Part shown: positions 25,602 through 33,980 of the stretch, in pieces
Layout of the letters: every line of letters begins with the position of its first letter
Numbering within the stretch: the first letter of the stretch is position 1
DNA from: JACJYM01 sp965230495
Lineage (GTDB): Bacteria > Bacteroidota > Bacteroidia > Chitinophagales > Saprospiraceae
DNA: 64,000 bases
Reading direction: 5' to 3'
Assembly: GCA_965230495.1 (NCBI GenBank)
Contig: OZ246004.1
Location: forward strand, 1,240,001 to 1,304,000
Position numbers and translations under genes: made by a program
Notes under the pieces: model-generated
What the model was told of the DNA's origin: nothing
Seen by the model: only the letters and a program-made list of their open reading frames with translations
The model's database searches: none

Positions 25602-28117
25602 GGAACATTTGTTATAGGAAAGTTTTGTTTTAATAAATTTTTTAGCTCGTCCTTTGCTTTAGGTCTGTTTTTAATTGGTATTCCTTTAGTAGCATTTCCT
25701 CCATTATTTTCTGCATAATTAACAACACCTTCTTGAAAACTATCCCACAAAGCATCTGCCCCAGCAAAGGCAGGCTTTTCTAATAAATAAGCAAGTAATT
25801 TATCAACTCGGTATGGGTCTCCTACTGGAGGGTAGAAAAATCTATCCGCACCTCTAGTATATATTTCCATGCTACCATCAGGGTTAGAGATATAACCAAA
25901 TTGACGGTTTCCACTTACAGGATGAAATCCATCTTCACTGGCTGGCAAAAATGGTGCAGTTACTGTAGAAAACAACCAACAGCAATCCTGAAATTGTGAA
26001 CATATTATAGAGCCATCATCAGTTGGAATATTGCCTCCCGAATTAGGAACATTGATGTCAATTGTTATTAATGTTCCAAATGGATCATCTGATAACCAAA
26101 GAGTTTCATCTTCAGTTGAATAGGGAACAAATTCGTTATCTGCATTAATAAAATCATTAATATTTTTTCTAAAATATTCAAATAGCTCGGCATGAGACCA
26201 AAGTTCCCCTGTGTTTTGATCTTTAATAGGCATTTGAGATATAGTCGATGAAAAATAATCTAAATTAAGTCTTGGAGCCAGAGTTGGAGTTAAAAAATAC
26301 TGAATTCTCCATCCTTCTCCCAAATCTTCAATTCTATCTTCAATAGCCGGAGGCGGCACAAAACTAGCTAATTCACTCCAAGCACTTACATCCCCACAAT
26401 TAGTAACTAATTGATCTGGATTTTCTTTAATTAAATCAAACAACTCTTTTGATCTATCAAATAGAATTTCGTTGTCTTTTGCCTTTAAAGAGGTTATCAG
26501 ATTTGCATAACCTATAGATTCTTCAGAACCTTCATTCTCAATGATAAAAGCTTCGAGCTGATCTAATAAATTATTATTACTTAACAAAAGAGCTGTTTCA
26601 GCCTTATTAAATTTCAACGAAGTATAAGTAGTCACAAGAGTAAGAAGCTTATTTAACTTGTCGGCATTTTCCTGTATTACCGCATCTTCTTGAGTTTCAG
26701 TATCATCCATTGGCGTTCCATTATCATCGATACCATCCTCATCGTCTTGTACTAAAGGTGGAGTACCTAAAAATTCATCTATAGCCTCATTTAATTCATT
26801 AAGCTCTGCTTCACTCCAATCTAAGCTTAACAGTTTACACGGTATATCTCCAAAGTCTGTAACGGAACCATATGGATTAAGAGCAGATGCAAGATTAACC
26901 CATGTCATTAAATTACTGCTTACAGCCATCTTTTGAGCATTGGCAAGATTATCTTCTAATGAACCACCATATTCTTCACAATACGTCGATCCTGTCCCTG
27001 TATCTGCTTTTCCTAATCCTAATAAATAACAATTAGCTGCCATGATAGATTCAGGACTTGTATTGTTTTCTTCTAAAAAGCTTTCCGTTTCTACGATACT
27101 GTATAAACATTCAGGCATCGTATTCATTATCCAGTTAAGTTGATAGTCACCTGCGGTAGATACAAAGCTTTTTATGAAGTTGGAAGAATTCCAAACCATA
27201 CTATTAAGGATTCCAAAACCACCACTTCCTGCTCCACCAAATCCAAAGCCTCCTGAACCTCCTCCTACAACATCGATCGGGCCGCCATTACCACCTCCGC
27301 CGCCACCGCCAGTTTGTGGACCGTTCGCACCGCCTACACCTCCATCAGTACCCCCACATATTAAAACACTCATTGTCCAAGGCGTATATTCCCAATAATT
27401 ACATTGCCAACCTCTCGTTTCTTCTTTATCCTTATCATCTAATAACACACATTCTATCCACGTATAAAAATGCAAAGTCTCTTCTCCTACTACACAATCT
27501 ATACCTTCACCAAATGCGGCAGGATCTTCCCAGTTATCATCTTCTAAATCCAATTCAGGCGTTTGACATAAAGAATAGTCAAACATTCTAAATTGATTTT
27601 CATTAGAGGTACTTATTGTATTAGGACGATTCGTATGATTATAGCTATGAATGCCCCTATCTATCAAACTCACTTTTATTTCTTCCGTATCATCTTTTAA
27701 CTTTAAGAAACCCGTTACTTTCTCTGATACTGGATGATAATACGGAACTGATACTGTTTTTAACGTACTGCTTTGGCTATATCCTACCATTCCTGCATCC
27801 CACAATAAAACACCATATTCCTCATTAGCTAATGTACTATTATGATAATCGAAGCTTGGGTATTGTAGTAATTGTGCTTTTACATTTTGTACATATGTTG
27901 CATCTTCTGGCGTTTGTTTTATTCTGTAGTTATGTCCTGACAAAGCATCATTGCAACCATTGTATTGATAATCGGGATGACTAGAATTTGAAGTATTGGT
28001 AACTACATCTGTAGTTCCTTGTTCACTACGTTGAGTTTCCGCAATATCTTCTTTTTGACAAGCCAATACAATCAATGAAATGACTGCGAGGGTTAATAAA
28101 AACTTTAATTTTTTCAT
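25589..28117 (-). CDS. Large Gly-rich-linker lipoprotein, possible surface toxin
   Basis: An 842-residue lipoprotein with signal MKKLKFLLTLAVISLIVLAC and lipobox Cys20. The N-terminal domain (~45-235) is followed by a flexible glycine-rich linker (~255-305), a helical middle part (~310-650), and a C-terminal domain starting near DGFHPVSGNRQFGYISNPDG (~728). A separate C-terminal domain behind a conserved HPVSGxRxFG-type junction recalls Bacteroidota polymorphic-toxin-like proteins, and the gene is coupled to a small membrane protein. No catalytic motif was identified, so 'toxin' stays a hypothesis. It is the largest cargo gene in the element. Confidence 0.55.
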   Translation of the reverse strand: MKKLKFLLTLAVISLIVLACQKEDIAETQRSEQGTTDVVTNTSNSSHPDYQYNGCNDALSGHNYRIKQTPEDATYVQNVKAQLLQYPSFDYHNSTLANEEYGVLLWDAGMVGYSQSSTLKTVSVPYYHPVSEKVTGFLKLKDDTEEIKVSLIDRGIHSYNHTNRPNTISTSNENQFRMFDYSLCQTPELDLEDDNWEDPAAFGEGIDCVVGEETLHFYTWIECVLLDDKDKEETRGWQCNYWEYTPWTMSVLICGGTDGGVGGANGPQTGGGGGGGNGGPIDVVGGGSGGFGFGGAGSGGFGILNSMVWNSSNFIKSFVSTAGDYQLNWIMNTMPECLYSIVETESFLEENNTSPESIMAANCYLLGLGKADTGTGSTYCEEYGGSLEDNLANAQKMAVSSNLMTWVNLASALNPYGSVTDFGDIPCKLLSLDWSEAELNELNEAIDEFLGTPPLVQDDEDGIDDNGTPMDDTETQEDAVIQENADKLNKLLTLVTTYTSLKFNKAETALLLSNNNLLDQLEAFIIENEGSEESIGYANLITSLKAKDNEILFDRSKELFDLIKENPDQLVTNCGDVSAWSELASFVPPPAIEDRIEDLGEGWRIQYFLTPTLAPRLNLDYFSSTISQMPIKDQNTGELWSHAELFEYFRKNINDFINADNEFVPYSTEDETLWLSDDPFGTLITIDINVPNSGGNIPTDDGSIICSQFQDCCWLFSTVTAPFLPASEDGFHPVSGNRQFGYISNPDGSMEIYTRGADRFFYPPVGDPYRVDKLLAYLLEKPAFAGADALWDSFQEGVVNYAENNGGNATKGIPIKNRPKAKDELKNLLKQNFPITNVPCAN

Positions 28118-28441
28118 CTTACTAATTTTTAAGTGTTATAAATAATGATCTATACCATACAGAATACATATCTGTAAGCCTATAAATCGATTTTACTAAA
28201 TGAATGGAGATCAACTTTCTACACTAATTGGGGTCACTGGTTCTTTCTATATCTTGATGCTCCGGTTTCTGAGAATTATTTCATTTCTAACTTGATAGAA
28301 AATCATATCGGCAGTTGCAAATATAAACCTTAGAAACTGAATGTTTATTGTTTTGAGATGTAAAATTTCTTTCATTTTCTTGATTTTTTCTGATGACTTA
28401 CAGTCAAATTTTGTACCACACTTTTGCTAAAAACATCTTAC
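28118..28441 (-). promoter_or_regulatory. Intergenic region with promoter of the large lipoprotein gene
   Basis: 324 bases without a gene. On the minus strand TATATTTG (plus-strand CAAATATA, 28317-28324) fits the -7 consensus and would give a leader of about 190 bases before the ATG at 28117. No clear -33 TTG was found. The rest shows no hairpin or frame of note. Confidence 0.4.
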
Positions 28442-28930
28442 TTATCTTACTTTTAAGTAGTGATCATGCTCATACCAGTAATCTTCATGAAGATCAAAGT
28501 TAAATCTTCCTATTCCTGCTAACTCATCTGCTCGTTCATTTAATTCAATTCCTGAATGACCTCTTATCCATGTAAACTTGATCTTATGGTAATTGATCAG
28601 TTCAAGAAGTCTTCTCCATAAATCCCTGTTTATTCTTTTGCCATTATAATGCTGTAATTGGTTATAGGAATTCCATCTAAAAAGCCATCCTCTATTAACA
28701 GCATTTACAACATATTGTGAATCAGAAAATACGTTGATTATGTGAGGTTGTGATAAATCTTCCAGAGGTTCAATGATAGCAAGAAGCTCCATTCTGTTGT
28801 TTGTAGTTAATCTAAAACCTTTAGAAAATTCTCTATTTTCTTTGCCTTTTTCTAAGATGATAGCTCCATAACCTCCTTTGCCAGGATTAGGTTCAGAGCT
28901 ACCATCTGTATAGATTGTTATTTCCTTCAT
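28442..28930 (-). CDS. rnhA: Ribonuclease HI
   Basis: A 162-residue RNase HI with all catalytic acids in place: IYTDGSSEPNPGKGGYGAI (Asp), NNRMELLAI (Glu), FSDSQYVVN (Asp) and GIELNERADELA (Asp), plus the usual WIRGHSG. It cuts the RNA strand of RNA-DNA hybrids. Lying next to the replication genes of the mobile element, it may remove primers or R-loops during element replication. It is not needed for integration, so it looks like part of a plasmid-like replication module. Confidence 0.93.
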   Translation of the reverse strand: MKEITIYTDGSSEPNPGKGGYGAIILEKGKENREFSKGFRLTTNNRMELLAIIEPLEDLSQPHIINVFSDSQYVVNAVNRGWLFRWNSYNQLQHYNGKRINRDLWRRLLELINYHKIKFTWIRGHSGIELNERADELAGIGRFNFDLHEDYWYEHDHYLKVR

Positions 28931-29001
28931 GATTTCTGTTTAGGAAGGTGTTCCAACTTAATTATGGGAAGAACCTTTTAATTAAAAATTACTTACCTTA
29001 C

Positions 29002-30240
29002 TTACCTTGTTTTAATGATTTTTCTTAAATTTTTGTCAAATTCTTTCTGCTTACAATCAGGCAATGACCGTTCAATATTTTGCTGTTCTTCGAAAGAAAT
29101 TTGAGTGACTTCATAGACTCTACGTCCTTTTCTTGACAATCTTCTAAAACCATGTTTTCTGAGTAATGCACCTAATTTTTTCTTATTCGAGTCATTTACT
29201 TGAAGCTTGTACTCCAAACTGAGTTTTTCTAATATCTCGGTATTGGTTTTATAAGATATTTCATCATTCTCAATAGGAATTCGATAATGCTTGAAAAATA
29301 ATTCTTCAATAGCTGATGTGAATTGATATTCTTTGTTTTTAGCATGGATTTTTTTAACATCTTCTGTTCTAAAGATATAGTCAAATCCATCTTCAATAAG
29401 ATTTAAAGCTTGTGCATATGCTTTATCTAATTCTATTGGAGAATCATTATCTGCTTCGAGAATTTCATTACATAAAAATCTTCTTGAACCTGTAGGATCA
29501 GTTAAAAAGTCTATTTCATTAACTGTAGCAGCAAAACTGGCTCTTCTCATGTATTTTTTAGATGAGTGTTTTCTCATATTTCTGAGCATAATTTCTTTCT
29601 TGGTAATGATTTCTTTTAATTCATCAACTTGGCCTACTTTTCTATTACTAAATTCATCCATACAGATTAGGAACATTTGAGAAAGAAGAAGTAAGGTGTC
29701 TTTATTTCTAAGATTTAAGGTTTTAGAATCAAAGTAGTTATTGAGTTCTTTAGGTACTAATTTTTCTATGAATCTTGATTTACCAACATTTTGTTTACCT
29801 GCTAAAACTAAAACAGTTTGATTTGTAAAAGATGGATCAATCATACAAACTACCATGCCTACAAACCATTTCTTAAAGCACCAACTAAAATATTCATCAT
29901 TGGTAGTTTTTACGGTTTTAGCAATTAAGTCAATGTAATCGGTATCACCAATATCTCGATCTAAGTTTTCTGGGTAATCTTCAAGAGGATTAAACTTTGG
30001 AGAGAAGTCTGATTGAATAATTCTACCTAACATAACTATAGTGCAGTCCCAATCTTTCTTAATAAATCTTATGTAAATTGAATTTAAATCGAATTCTGTG
30101 AGTTCCTTGAACTCTTTTGTTCCTTTAGGTCTAAATTCTATGTTATCCATGATTATGTTATGCCTAAAATCATAGCATTGGTTTAGCCTTGTTTCTAAAA
30201 GCCTTATTGGATTTGTACCTTTTTTACTCATCGTTGACAT
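29002..30240 (-). CDS. VapE-like P-loop ATPase (probable replicative helicase)
   Basis: A 412-residue protein with Walker A GKQNVGKSRF (~148-157), Walker B MFLICMDEF (~190) and a sensor-type segment AATVNEIDFLTDPTGSRRF (~230-248). This matches the virulence-associated E (VapE) family of superfamily 3-like ATPases, common in phage satellites and integrated plasmids. No primase domain precedes it, so it is the helicase-type half only. Its start overlaps the end of the Rep gene by 17 bases, implying one transcript and joint function in element replication. Confidence 0.85.
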   Translation of the reverse strand: MSTMSKKGTNPIRLLETRLNQCYDFRHNIIMDNIEFRPKGTKEFKELTEFDLNSIYIRFIKKDWDCTIVMLGRIIQSDFSPKFNPLEDYPENLDRDIGDTDYIDLIAKTVKTTNDEYFSWCFKKWFVGMVVCMIDPSFTNQTVLVLAGKQNVGKSRFIEKLVPKELNNYFDSKTLNLRNKDTLLLLSQMFLICMDEFSNRKVGQVDELKEIITKKEIMLRNMRKHSSKKYMRRASFAATVNEIDFLTDPTGSRRFLCNEILEADNDSPIELDKAYAQALNLIEDGFDYIFRTEDVKKIHAKNKEYQFTSAIEELFFKHYRIPIENDEISYKTNTEILEKLSLEYKLQVNDSNKKKLGALLRKHGFRRLSRKGRRVYEVTQISFEEQQNIERSLPDCKQKEFDKNLRKIIKTR

Positions 30241-31153
30241 TTTTTAGCAATTCTGATTTTACTTCTTCAAGTAAGTACCATGAAGAAGTAGGATCTTTAT
30301 GTTTTTCAATTTTTCTTTTGATGGTATTTATGGCTCTGTTGTATTCAGATGAATTTTTAAAGATTTTGAGTTTCCTAAGTGATTTGATGTAGATTTCAAT
30401 AGGATAAGGAAGAGACTCAATTCCTTTGAGCATTAAATAAGAATAAAGATCATTTGGAGTGTTTATAGTTTTTAAAGATGGAATATGAAACATTCTGATG
30501 CTCTCTAATTCATTTAGACAATAGTCTGTGACACTTTTTATAAAAGATTGATGTGATAATTGATTTAAGGTAATTGGATGATTCTGTTTTAAATATTTAG
30601 CAGCTTGTTTTAGAATCGAAAATTCTACTCTTAGAATGTTCTGATTTCTTATTTCAAGTGGAAGTTTCAAGTATTCAATTTTATCCTTCTGCTTCATTTC
30701 TTTAAGCTTGTCATATTGCCTTATTTTTCTATTGGAACTGTTTAAGTAAATGGTATCTTCAAACTTTCCTAATTTCTTGTATTTAGCTCCTGAAATGAAT
30801 TGTAGATAATATGGTACTGGATATTTAGTAGAGATATTGACTGCAATATCTATTCTTGATATCTGGATGATCTCTGGTTGAACTTTTAATAAGGAGATGA
30901 TAGAATCTATATATTTTTGAATATCTTTTACTGAGAGTGATTCTAGGTTATTTCCTTTAATGAACTTATTAACACTTCCAGAAATGTAGGTTCTTTTTTC
31001 TTTAATTGTTATTGTTAGGTTTTTGTATTTAGCTTGGTAATAGACTTGATTTTTTGAGTCAATTTTTTCTTTGAATTTTAGTTTTTTTGAGATTTTATTG
31101 AAATCTATTTCAGAAGTTGGGATAATTAAAGTAATTGAATCGTAACTGATCAT
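30224..31153 (-). CDS. Replication initiation protein, Rep_trans-like
   Basis: A 309-residue protein. IQISRIDIAVN (~97-107), RQYDKLKEM (~144) and LRVEFSIL (~172) match the order and spacing of the RxDxAxD, YDK and RxE motifs of Rep_trans/replication initiation factor proteins (pT181-type Reps and MOB_T relaxases). These nick one DNA strand with a tyrosine to start rolling-circle replication or transfer. The catalytic Tyr cannot be assigned with certainty. Translationally coupled to the VapE-like gene. The nick site was not located. Confidence 0.7.
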   Translation of the reverse strand: MISYDSITLIIPTSEIDFNKISKKLKFKEKIDSKNQVYYQAKYKNLTITIKEKRTYISGSVNKFIKGNNLESLSVKDIQKYIDSIISLLKVQPEIIQISRIDIAVNISTKYPVPYYLQFISGAKYKKLGKFEDTIYLNSSNRKIRQYDKLKEMKQKDKIEYLKLPLEIRNQNILRVEFSILKQAAKYLKQNHPITLNQLSHQSFIKSVTDYCLNELESIRMFHIPSLKTINTPNDLYSYLMLKGIESLPYPIEIYIKSLRKLKIFKNSSEYNRAINTIKRKIEKHKDPTSSWYLLEEVKSELLKNVNDE

Positions 31154-31187
31154 ATCTTTTACTATTTGAGTGAATTATTACATTTTA

Positions 31188-31481
31188 TTAAGAGAATGTT
31201 GTTTTCTTGTGATTTTCAAGAAATTGAAGAACATCATTGTATTGATAGTATATCTTGCCTTGAATTTGAGAAAAGGCAATGAGTCCCTTATCTCTCCAAT
31301 TTTGAAGAGTGACTTTAGAAACTTTTAGTAGTTTTTGTAAATCTGAGTTTGTAAGAATTGATTTTGTTGAATGCTCAGAAAGATTAATACTGTTCAAGGT
31401 ATTAAGTCTTGTTTTTATAAAACTTAATTCATCGAGAATCTTCTCTAAATTATTAGAATCAATTAAAATGTAATGTTTCAT
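31188..31481 (-). CDS. HTH_17/excisionase-like DNA-binding protein
   Basis: A 97-residue protein from the ATG at 31481 (a TTG nine codons earlier is less likely). The C-terminal half is a winged HTH, LTNSDLQKLLKVSKVTLQNWRDKGLIAFSQIQGKIYYQYNDVLQFLENHK, typical of AlpA/Xis-type (HTH_17) proteins. These regulate excision or act as the switch gene of integrated elements. The N-terminal half is a short coil. It sits between integrase and Rep genes, the usual place for such a switch. Confidence 0.85.
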   Translation of the reverse strand: MKHYILIDSNNLEKILDELSFIKTRLNTLNSINLSEHSTKSILTNSDLQKLLKVSKVTLQNWRDKGLIAFSQIQGKIYYQYNDVLQFLENHKKTTFS

Positions 31482-31552
31482 TTGATGTCTATTGCTTATG
31501 AGCTGCAAGAAACATTAAATGCTTACGGTAGAAAATTCAAGTTTTTCAGTTT

Positions 31553-32347
31553 TTACCGCAGTATTCTTTTTAGGCTATTTTTTCCTGTGTTTCTAAGAGA
31601 AGATTTTGAATAATCATTGGAACTCTTAGGGGATGAATCTGTAAGGTTTGTGTAAATAAGAAACCTAGCTATTAAAAATTTTATTTCATCGGGTGTTTTT
31701 TGATTGTTCCAGATTATTTGAAACTCTCTTTTGAATTCTTTAAGAAAATGATCTTGAAGCTTCATTTTGAATTTTTTCTTAGTACTTGACTTTGAAAACA
31801 AAGACTTTAAAGGGAATTCACTAAAAAGTTTTTCATAGATTTTGTAGAATAGGATTACCTCTTCTTCAGACTCCAAAATGCTTTTAACAAAATCTAGCAT
31901 GAATTTCTGTAGTAAAAACTGACTTTTTATCCTAAATAGTTTATCTAACTTCTTAGCCTCTATCATGTATTTTATTTCTTCATAATCTTCAGCTATTAAG
32001 AGAAGTGATTCTACCAACAATTGATTATCTAGCAGGAAATTTATTTTGTATTTACTCGCCAGAAGAAATTTGTAAAATTTCTCTGCATCTACATATTTCA
32101 GCAATTCCGGATTTAATTTAAACGCCCAGAGAGATACTAGTTTATGTTCGCCAATTTTTACCTTATCATTATAAGAATATTCTAGTTGATTTGTTAAGCT
32201 AATATAGTTTGTTATGGATTTCCAAATAGAGTCAAATTTTTTGTTATTTGTTTTTTTCTCAAAGACATTTTTGAAATCAGAATTGATTAAATTATTCCTA
32301 TACGCCCAGCTTAATACATACGATATTGGAGTAAGTGATTTCTTCAT
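31553..32347 (-). CDS. Unknown lysine-rich protein next to integrase
   Basis: A 264-residue, mostly helical, lysine- and serine-rich protein with no recognised domain. It begins 1 base after the integrase stop codon, so the two are almost surely cotranscribed. Many Bacteroidota integrative elements carry an unclassified gene in this position. A part in recombination or regulation is possible but unsupported. Confidence 0.6.
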   Translation of the reverse strand: MKKSLTPISYVLSWAYRNNLINSDFKNVFEKKTNNKKFDSIWKSITNYISLTNQLEYSYNDKVKIGEHKLVSLWAFKLNPELLKYVDAEKFYKFLLASKYKINFLLDNQLLVESLLLIAEDYEEIKYMIEAKKLDKLFRIKSQFLLQKFMLDFVKSILESEEEVILFYKIYEKLFSEFPLKSLFSKSSTKKKFKMKLQDHFLKEFKREFQIIWNNQKTPDEIKFLIARFLIYTNLTDSSPKSSNDYSKSSLRNTGKNSLKRILR

Positions 32348-32348
32348 A

Positions 32349-33554
32349 TCAAAATTTTAATTTATCCATTGCCTTATCTAATTCGGCATCAATTATTTTG
32401 CTATAAATCTGTGTAGTTTTTATAGAACTATGACCTAATAATTTACTGACATATTCAATTTTAACACCTTGTTTTAAGGCAATTGTGGCAAAAGTATGCC
32501 TTGCAATATGGGACGATAGATTTTTCTCAATTTTGCATTTTTCAGCTATTTTCTTTAAATCCTTATTGTAATATGCTGTACATGAGCTAATTTGACGATA
32601 AAGTTCCTTTTGATCATCTTCTACATGAGAATTTAGAAAGGGAAAAACAAAGGTTTCATTTTTTCTATCAGAATAAGATTTTAGTATTTTTCTTGCTTTC
32701 TTTAATAGTTTGAATCTTAACGTCTTATTTGTTTTTTGCATTATTACCTCAACATGATCGTCTTCAATATTAGACCATTTTAAAGTTAGTAAATCAGATA
32801 TTCTTAATCCACAAGCATAACAGGCAAAAATGAACATTTCTCGATGATGGAACATTTTAGTGTTGGGATCAATTTTGAGCTTTCTTATCTTTTTAATTTC
32901 TTTTTCAGTTAAATAGACTCTGTGTGTTTCTTCTCTTTCTAATTTGTAATTCCTGAAAGGGTTATTTTCATGTTTTATATAGTTTTTTATTTCTGCTTTG
33001 TTTAGAAGCATTCTGAGGATACGAAAATTACCGTGAATAGTATTTGTTTTATTTTTATGAAAATTCCTCAGATGATCACCAAATGAATCTAAGAAATTCA
33101 CATCAATTTCATGAATATTCAATTCTTCTTTTTTAATAAAATCCTTAAGCTTGTTGAAAATGACTTTTTCTTTATCGTGTGTTCCATATTTCTTCTGGTC
33201 TAATCTAGATTTAAGATGAGATTTAAAAAAATCTATAAAATCAATAGATTCTATCCTAATTACTGATTCTTTGATGGACCTACTACTTATAAATTGACCT
33301 TGACCTAATCTTTTCAAATAAGCATTTTCGTAATCTACAAGGACTTTGTTTAGGTAATTGTTGAGTCTGGTAGAATTAGGATGTGTATTTTTTACTTTTT
33401 GAGAAGTGACATTCCAATCTTCTTTTTTAATTTTAATATCAAGATACTTGAAAGTGCTTTTTCTTTGATGAGTAATTCTGATATACAAAGGAGATAATCC
33501 CTTCTTATTCTCTTTTTCTTTGCGAAGTATTAATTTGAAAGAAGGTTTCGACAT
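32349..33554 (-). CDS. int: Tyrosine recombinase (integrase) of the tRNA-Arg element
   Basis: A 401-residue phage-type integrase: arm-binding N-terminus (~1-100, FKLILRKEKENKKGLSPLYIRITHQRKSTFKYL), SAM-like core-binding domain (~105-210) and catalytic domain (~220-401). Catalytic residues are visible: Arg in YACGLRISDLLTLKW, HxxR in HIARHTFATIAL, His in LLGHSS and the nucleophile Tyr in TTQIYSKI. It should join the element's attP with the tRNA-Arg attB. It reads away from attR, 134 bases off, and a 9-bp inverted repeat lies between. Confidence 0.95.
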   Translation of the reverse strand: MSKPSFKLILRKEKENKKGLSPLYIRITHQRKSTFKYLDIKIKKEDWNVTSQKVKNTHPNSTRLNNYLNKVLVDYENAYLKRLGQGQFISSRSIKESVIRIESIDFIDFFKSHLKSRLDQKKYGTHDKEKVIFNKLKDFIKKEELNIHEIDVNFLDSFGDHLRNFHKNKTNTIHGNFRILRMLLNKAEIKNYIKHENNPFRNYKLEREETHRVYLTEKEIKKIRKLKIDPNTKMFHHREMFIFACYACGLRISDLLTLKWSNIEDDHVEVIMQKTNKTLRFKLLKKARKILKSYSDRKNETFVFPFLNSHVEDDQKELYRQISSCTAYYNKDLKKIAEKCKIEKNLSSHIARHTFATIALKQGVKIEYVSKLLGHSSIKTTQIYSKIIDAELDKAMDKLKF

Positions 33555-33589
33555 TGGTATTACTTTAGGTATAACAAATATTGTATTAT

Positions 33590-33639
33590 TTGGTGTTTAA
33601 ATATACTATTTTGTCTATCATCTACTCATGAAACACCAA
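33590..33639. repeat. 9-bp inverted repeat between integrase and attR
   Basis: TTGGTGTTT (33590-33598) and AAACACCAA (33631-33639) are perfect inverse copies separated by 32 bases. The place, between the integrase start and the attachment core 50 bases further, suits arm-type sites for integrase or an operator of its promoter. Confidence 0.5.
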
Positions 33640-33688
33640 GTATTAGTATAAAATAGAAAAAAATAAGCAAAATTAATAAAGTATTTTT

Positions 33689-33707
33689 AATCCTTCCGAG
33701 GTCACTT
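33689..33707 (+). repeat. attR: right 19-bp attachment repeat
   Basis: An exact copy of AATCCTTCCGAGGTCACTT found at the tRNA-Arg 3' end. No other part of the tRNA is present here, so this is the far end of the insertion. Confidence 0.88.
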
Positions 33708-33716
33708 GATTATATA

Positions 33717-33750
33717 GGGATTAAGATTTGATTATCTTAATCCCTATTTT
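33717..33750 (+). terminator. Strong hairpin terminator, probably the original tRNA-Arg terminator
   Basis: A perfect 10-bp stem (33717-33726 with 33735-33744) with an 8-base loop is followed by TATTTT. No gene precedes it on this strand now. If the element were removed it would sit about 25 bases after tRNA-Arg, which is where a tRNA terminator belongs. Confidence 0.8.
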
Positions 33751-33786
33751 CATATATAAATCATGTAATCATTTCACCAACTAAAA

Positions 33787-33882
33787 ATGGGAAAAGAGAA
33801 GAAGAAATCAATTTTTCAATCGTTTAACTGGGATACTATAGCTGAATTATTTAATTTGATTTTCGTATTTCTTAAAAAATAA
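33787..33882 (+). CDS. Possible 31-residue small protein
   Basis: An open frame MGKEKKKSIFQSFNWDTIAE... ending LIFVFLKK: a lysine-rich start and a hydrophobic end, as in small membrane-associated peptides. No ribosome-binding or promoter evidence; it may be chance. It lies in the 270-base gap between attR and the first cassette-like gene. Confidence 0.2.
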   Translation: MGKEKKKSIFQSFNWDTIAELFNLIFVFLKK

Positions 33883-33980
33883 CAGCCCATTGTATAAGTT
33901 TTGAAAAAGCAGAATAAAGAGATAAATTTATTCCTCATATAGATGAGTTATCATCAATTTGGCAAAAAAAAACATAAAGA

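Larger units (their letters stand above)
20514..33707. mobile_element. 13.2-kb integrative element in tRNA-Arg (satellite- or IME-like)
   Basis: The element is bounded by the 19-bp repeats at 20514 and 33689, with a tyrosine integrase gene next to the right repeat and reading away from it. The minus-strand block from the right end is integrase, unknown protein, HTH protein, Rep_trans-type initiator, VapE-like ATPase, RNase H: an integration and replication module. The left part is cargo: serine recombinase, HTH-controlled restriction-modification, lipoproteins, and a large lipoprotein with a membrane partner. No terminase, capsid, type IV coupling protein or conjugation genes were seen. Size and gene order recall phage-inducible satellites or mobilizable elements; which applies is open. 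Confidence 0.85.

Noticed and set aside
27174..27398. Proline-rich plus-strand frame opposite the large lipoprotein gene
   Set aside because: It is the antisense of the glycine-rich linker; glycine codons read as proline on the other strand.
32349..33554. Integrase as the IntI of the cassette-like array
   Set aside because: It has the arm-binding and SAM-like domains of element integrases, no sign of the IntI-specific insert, and lies inside the att-bounded element on the minus strand.
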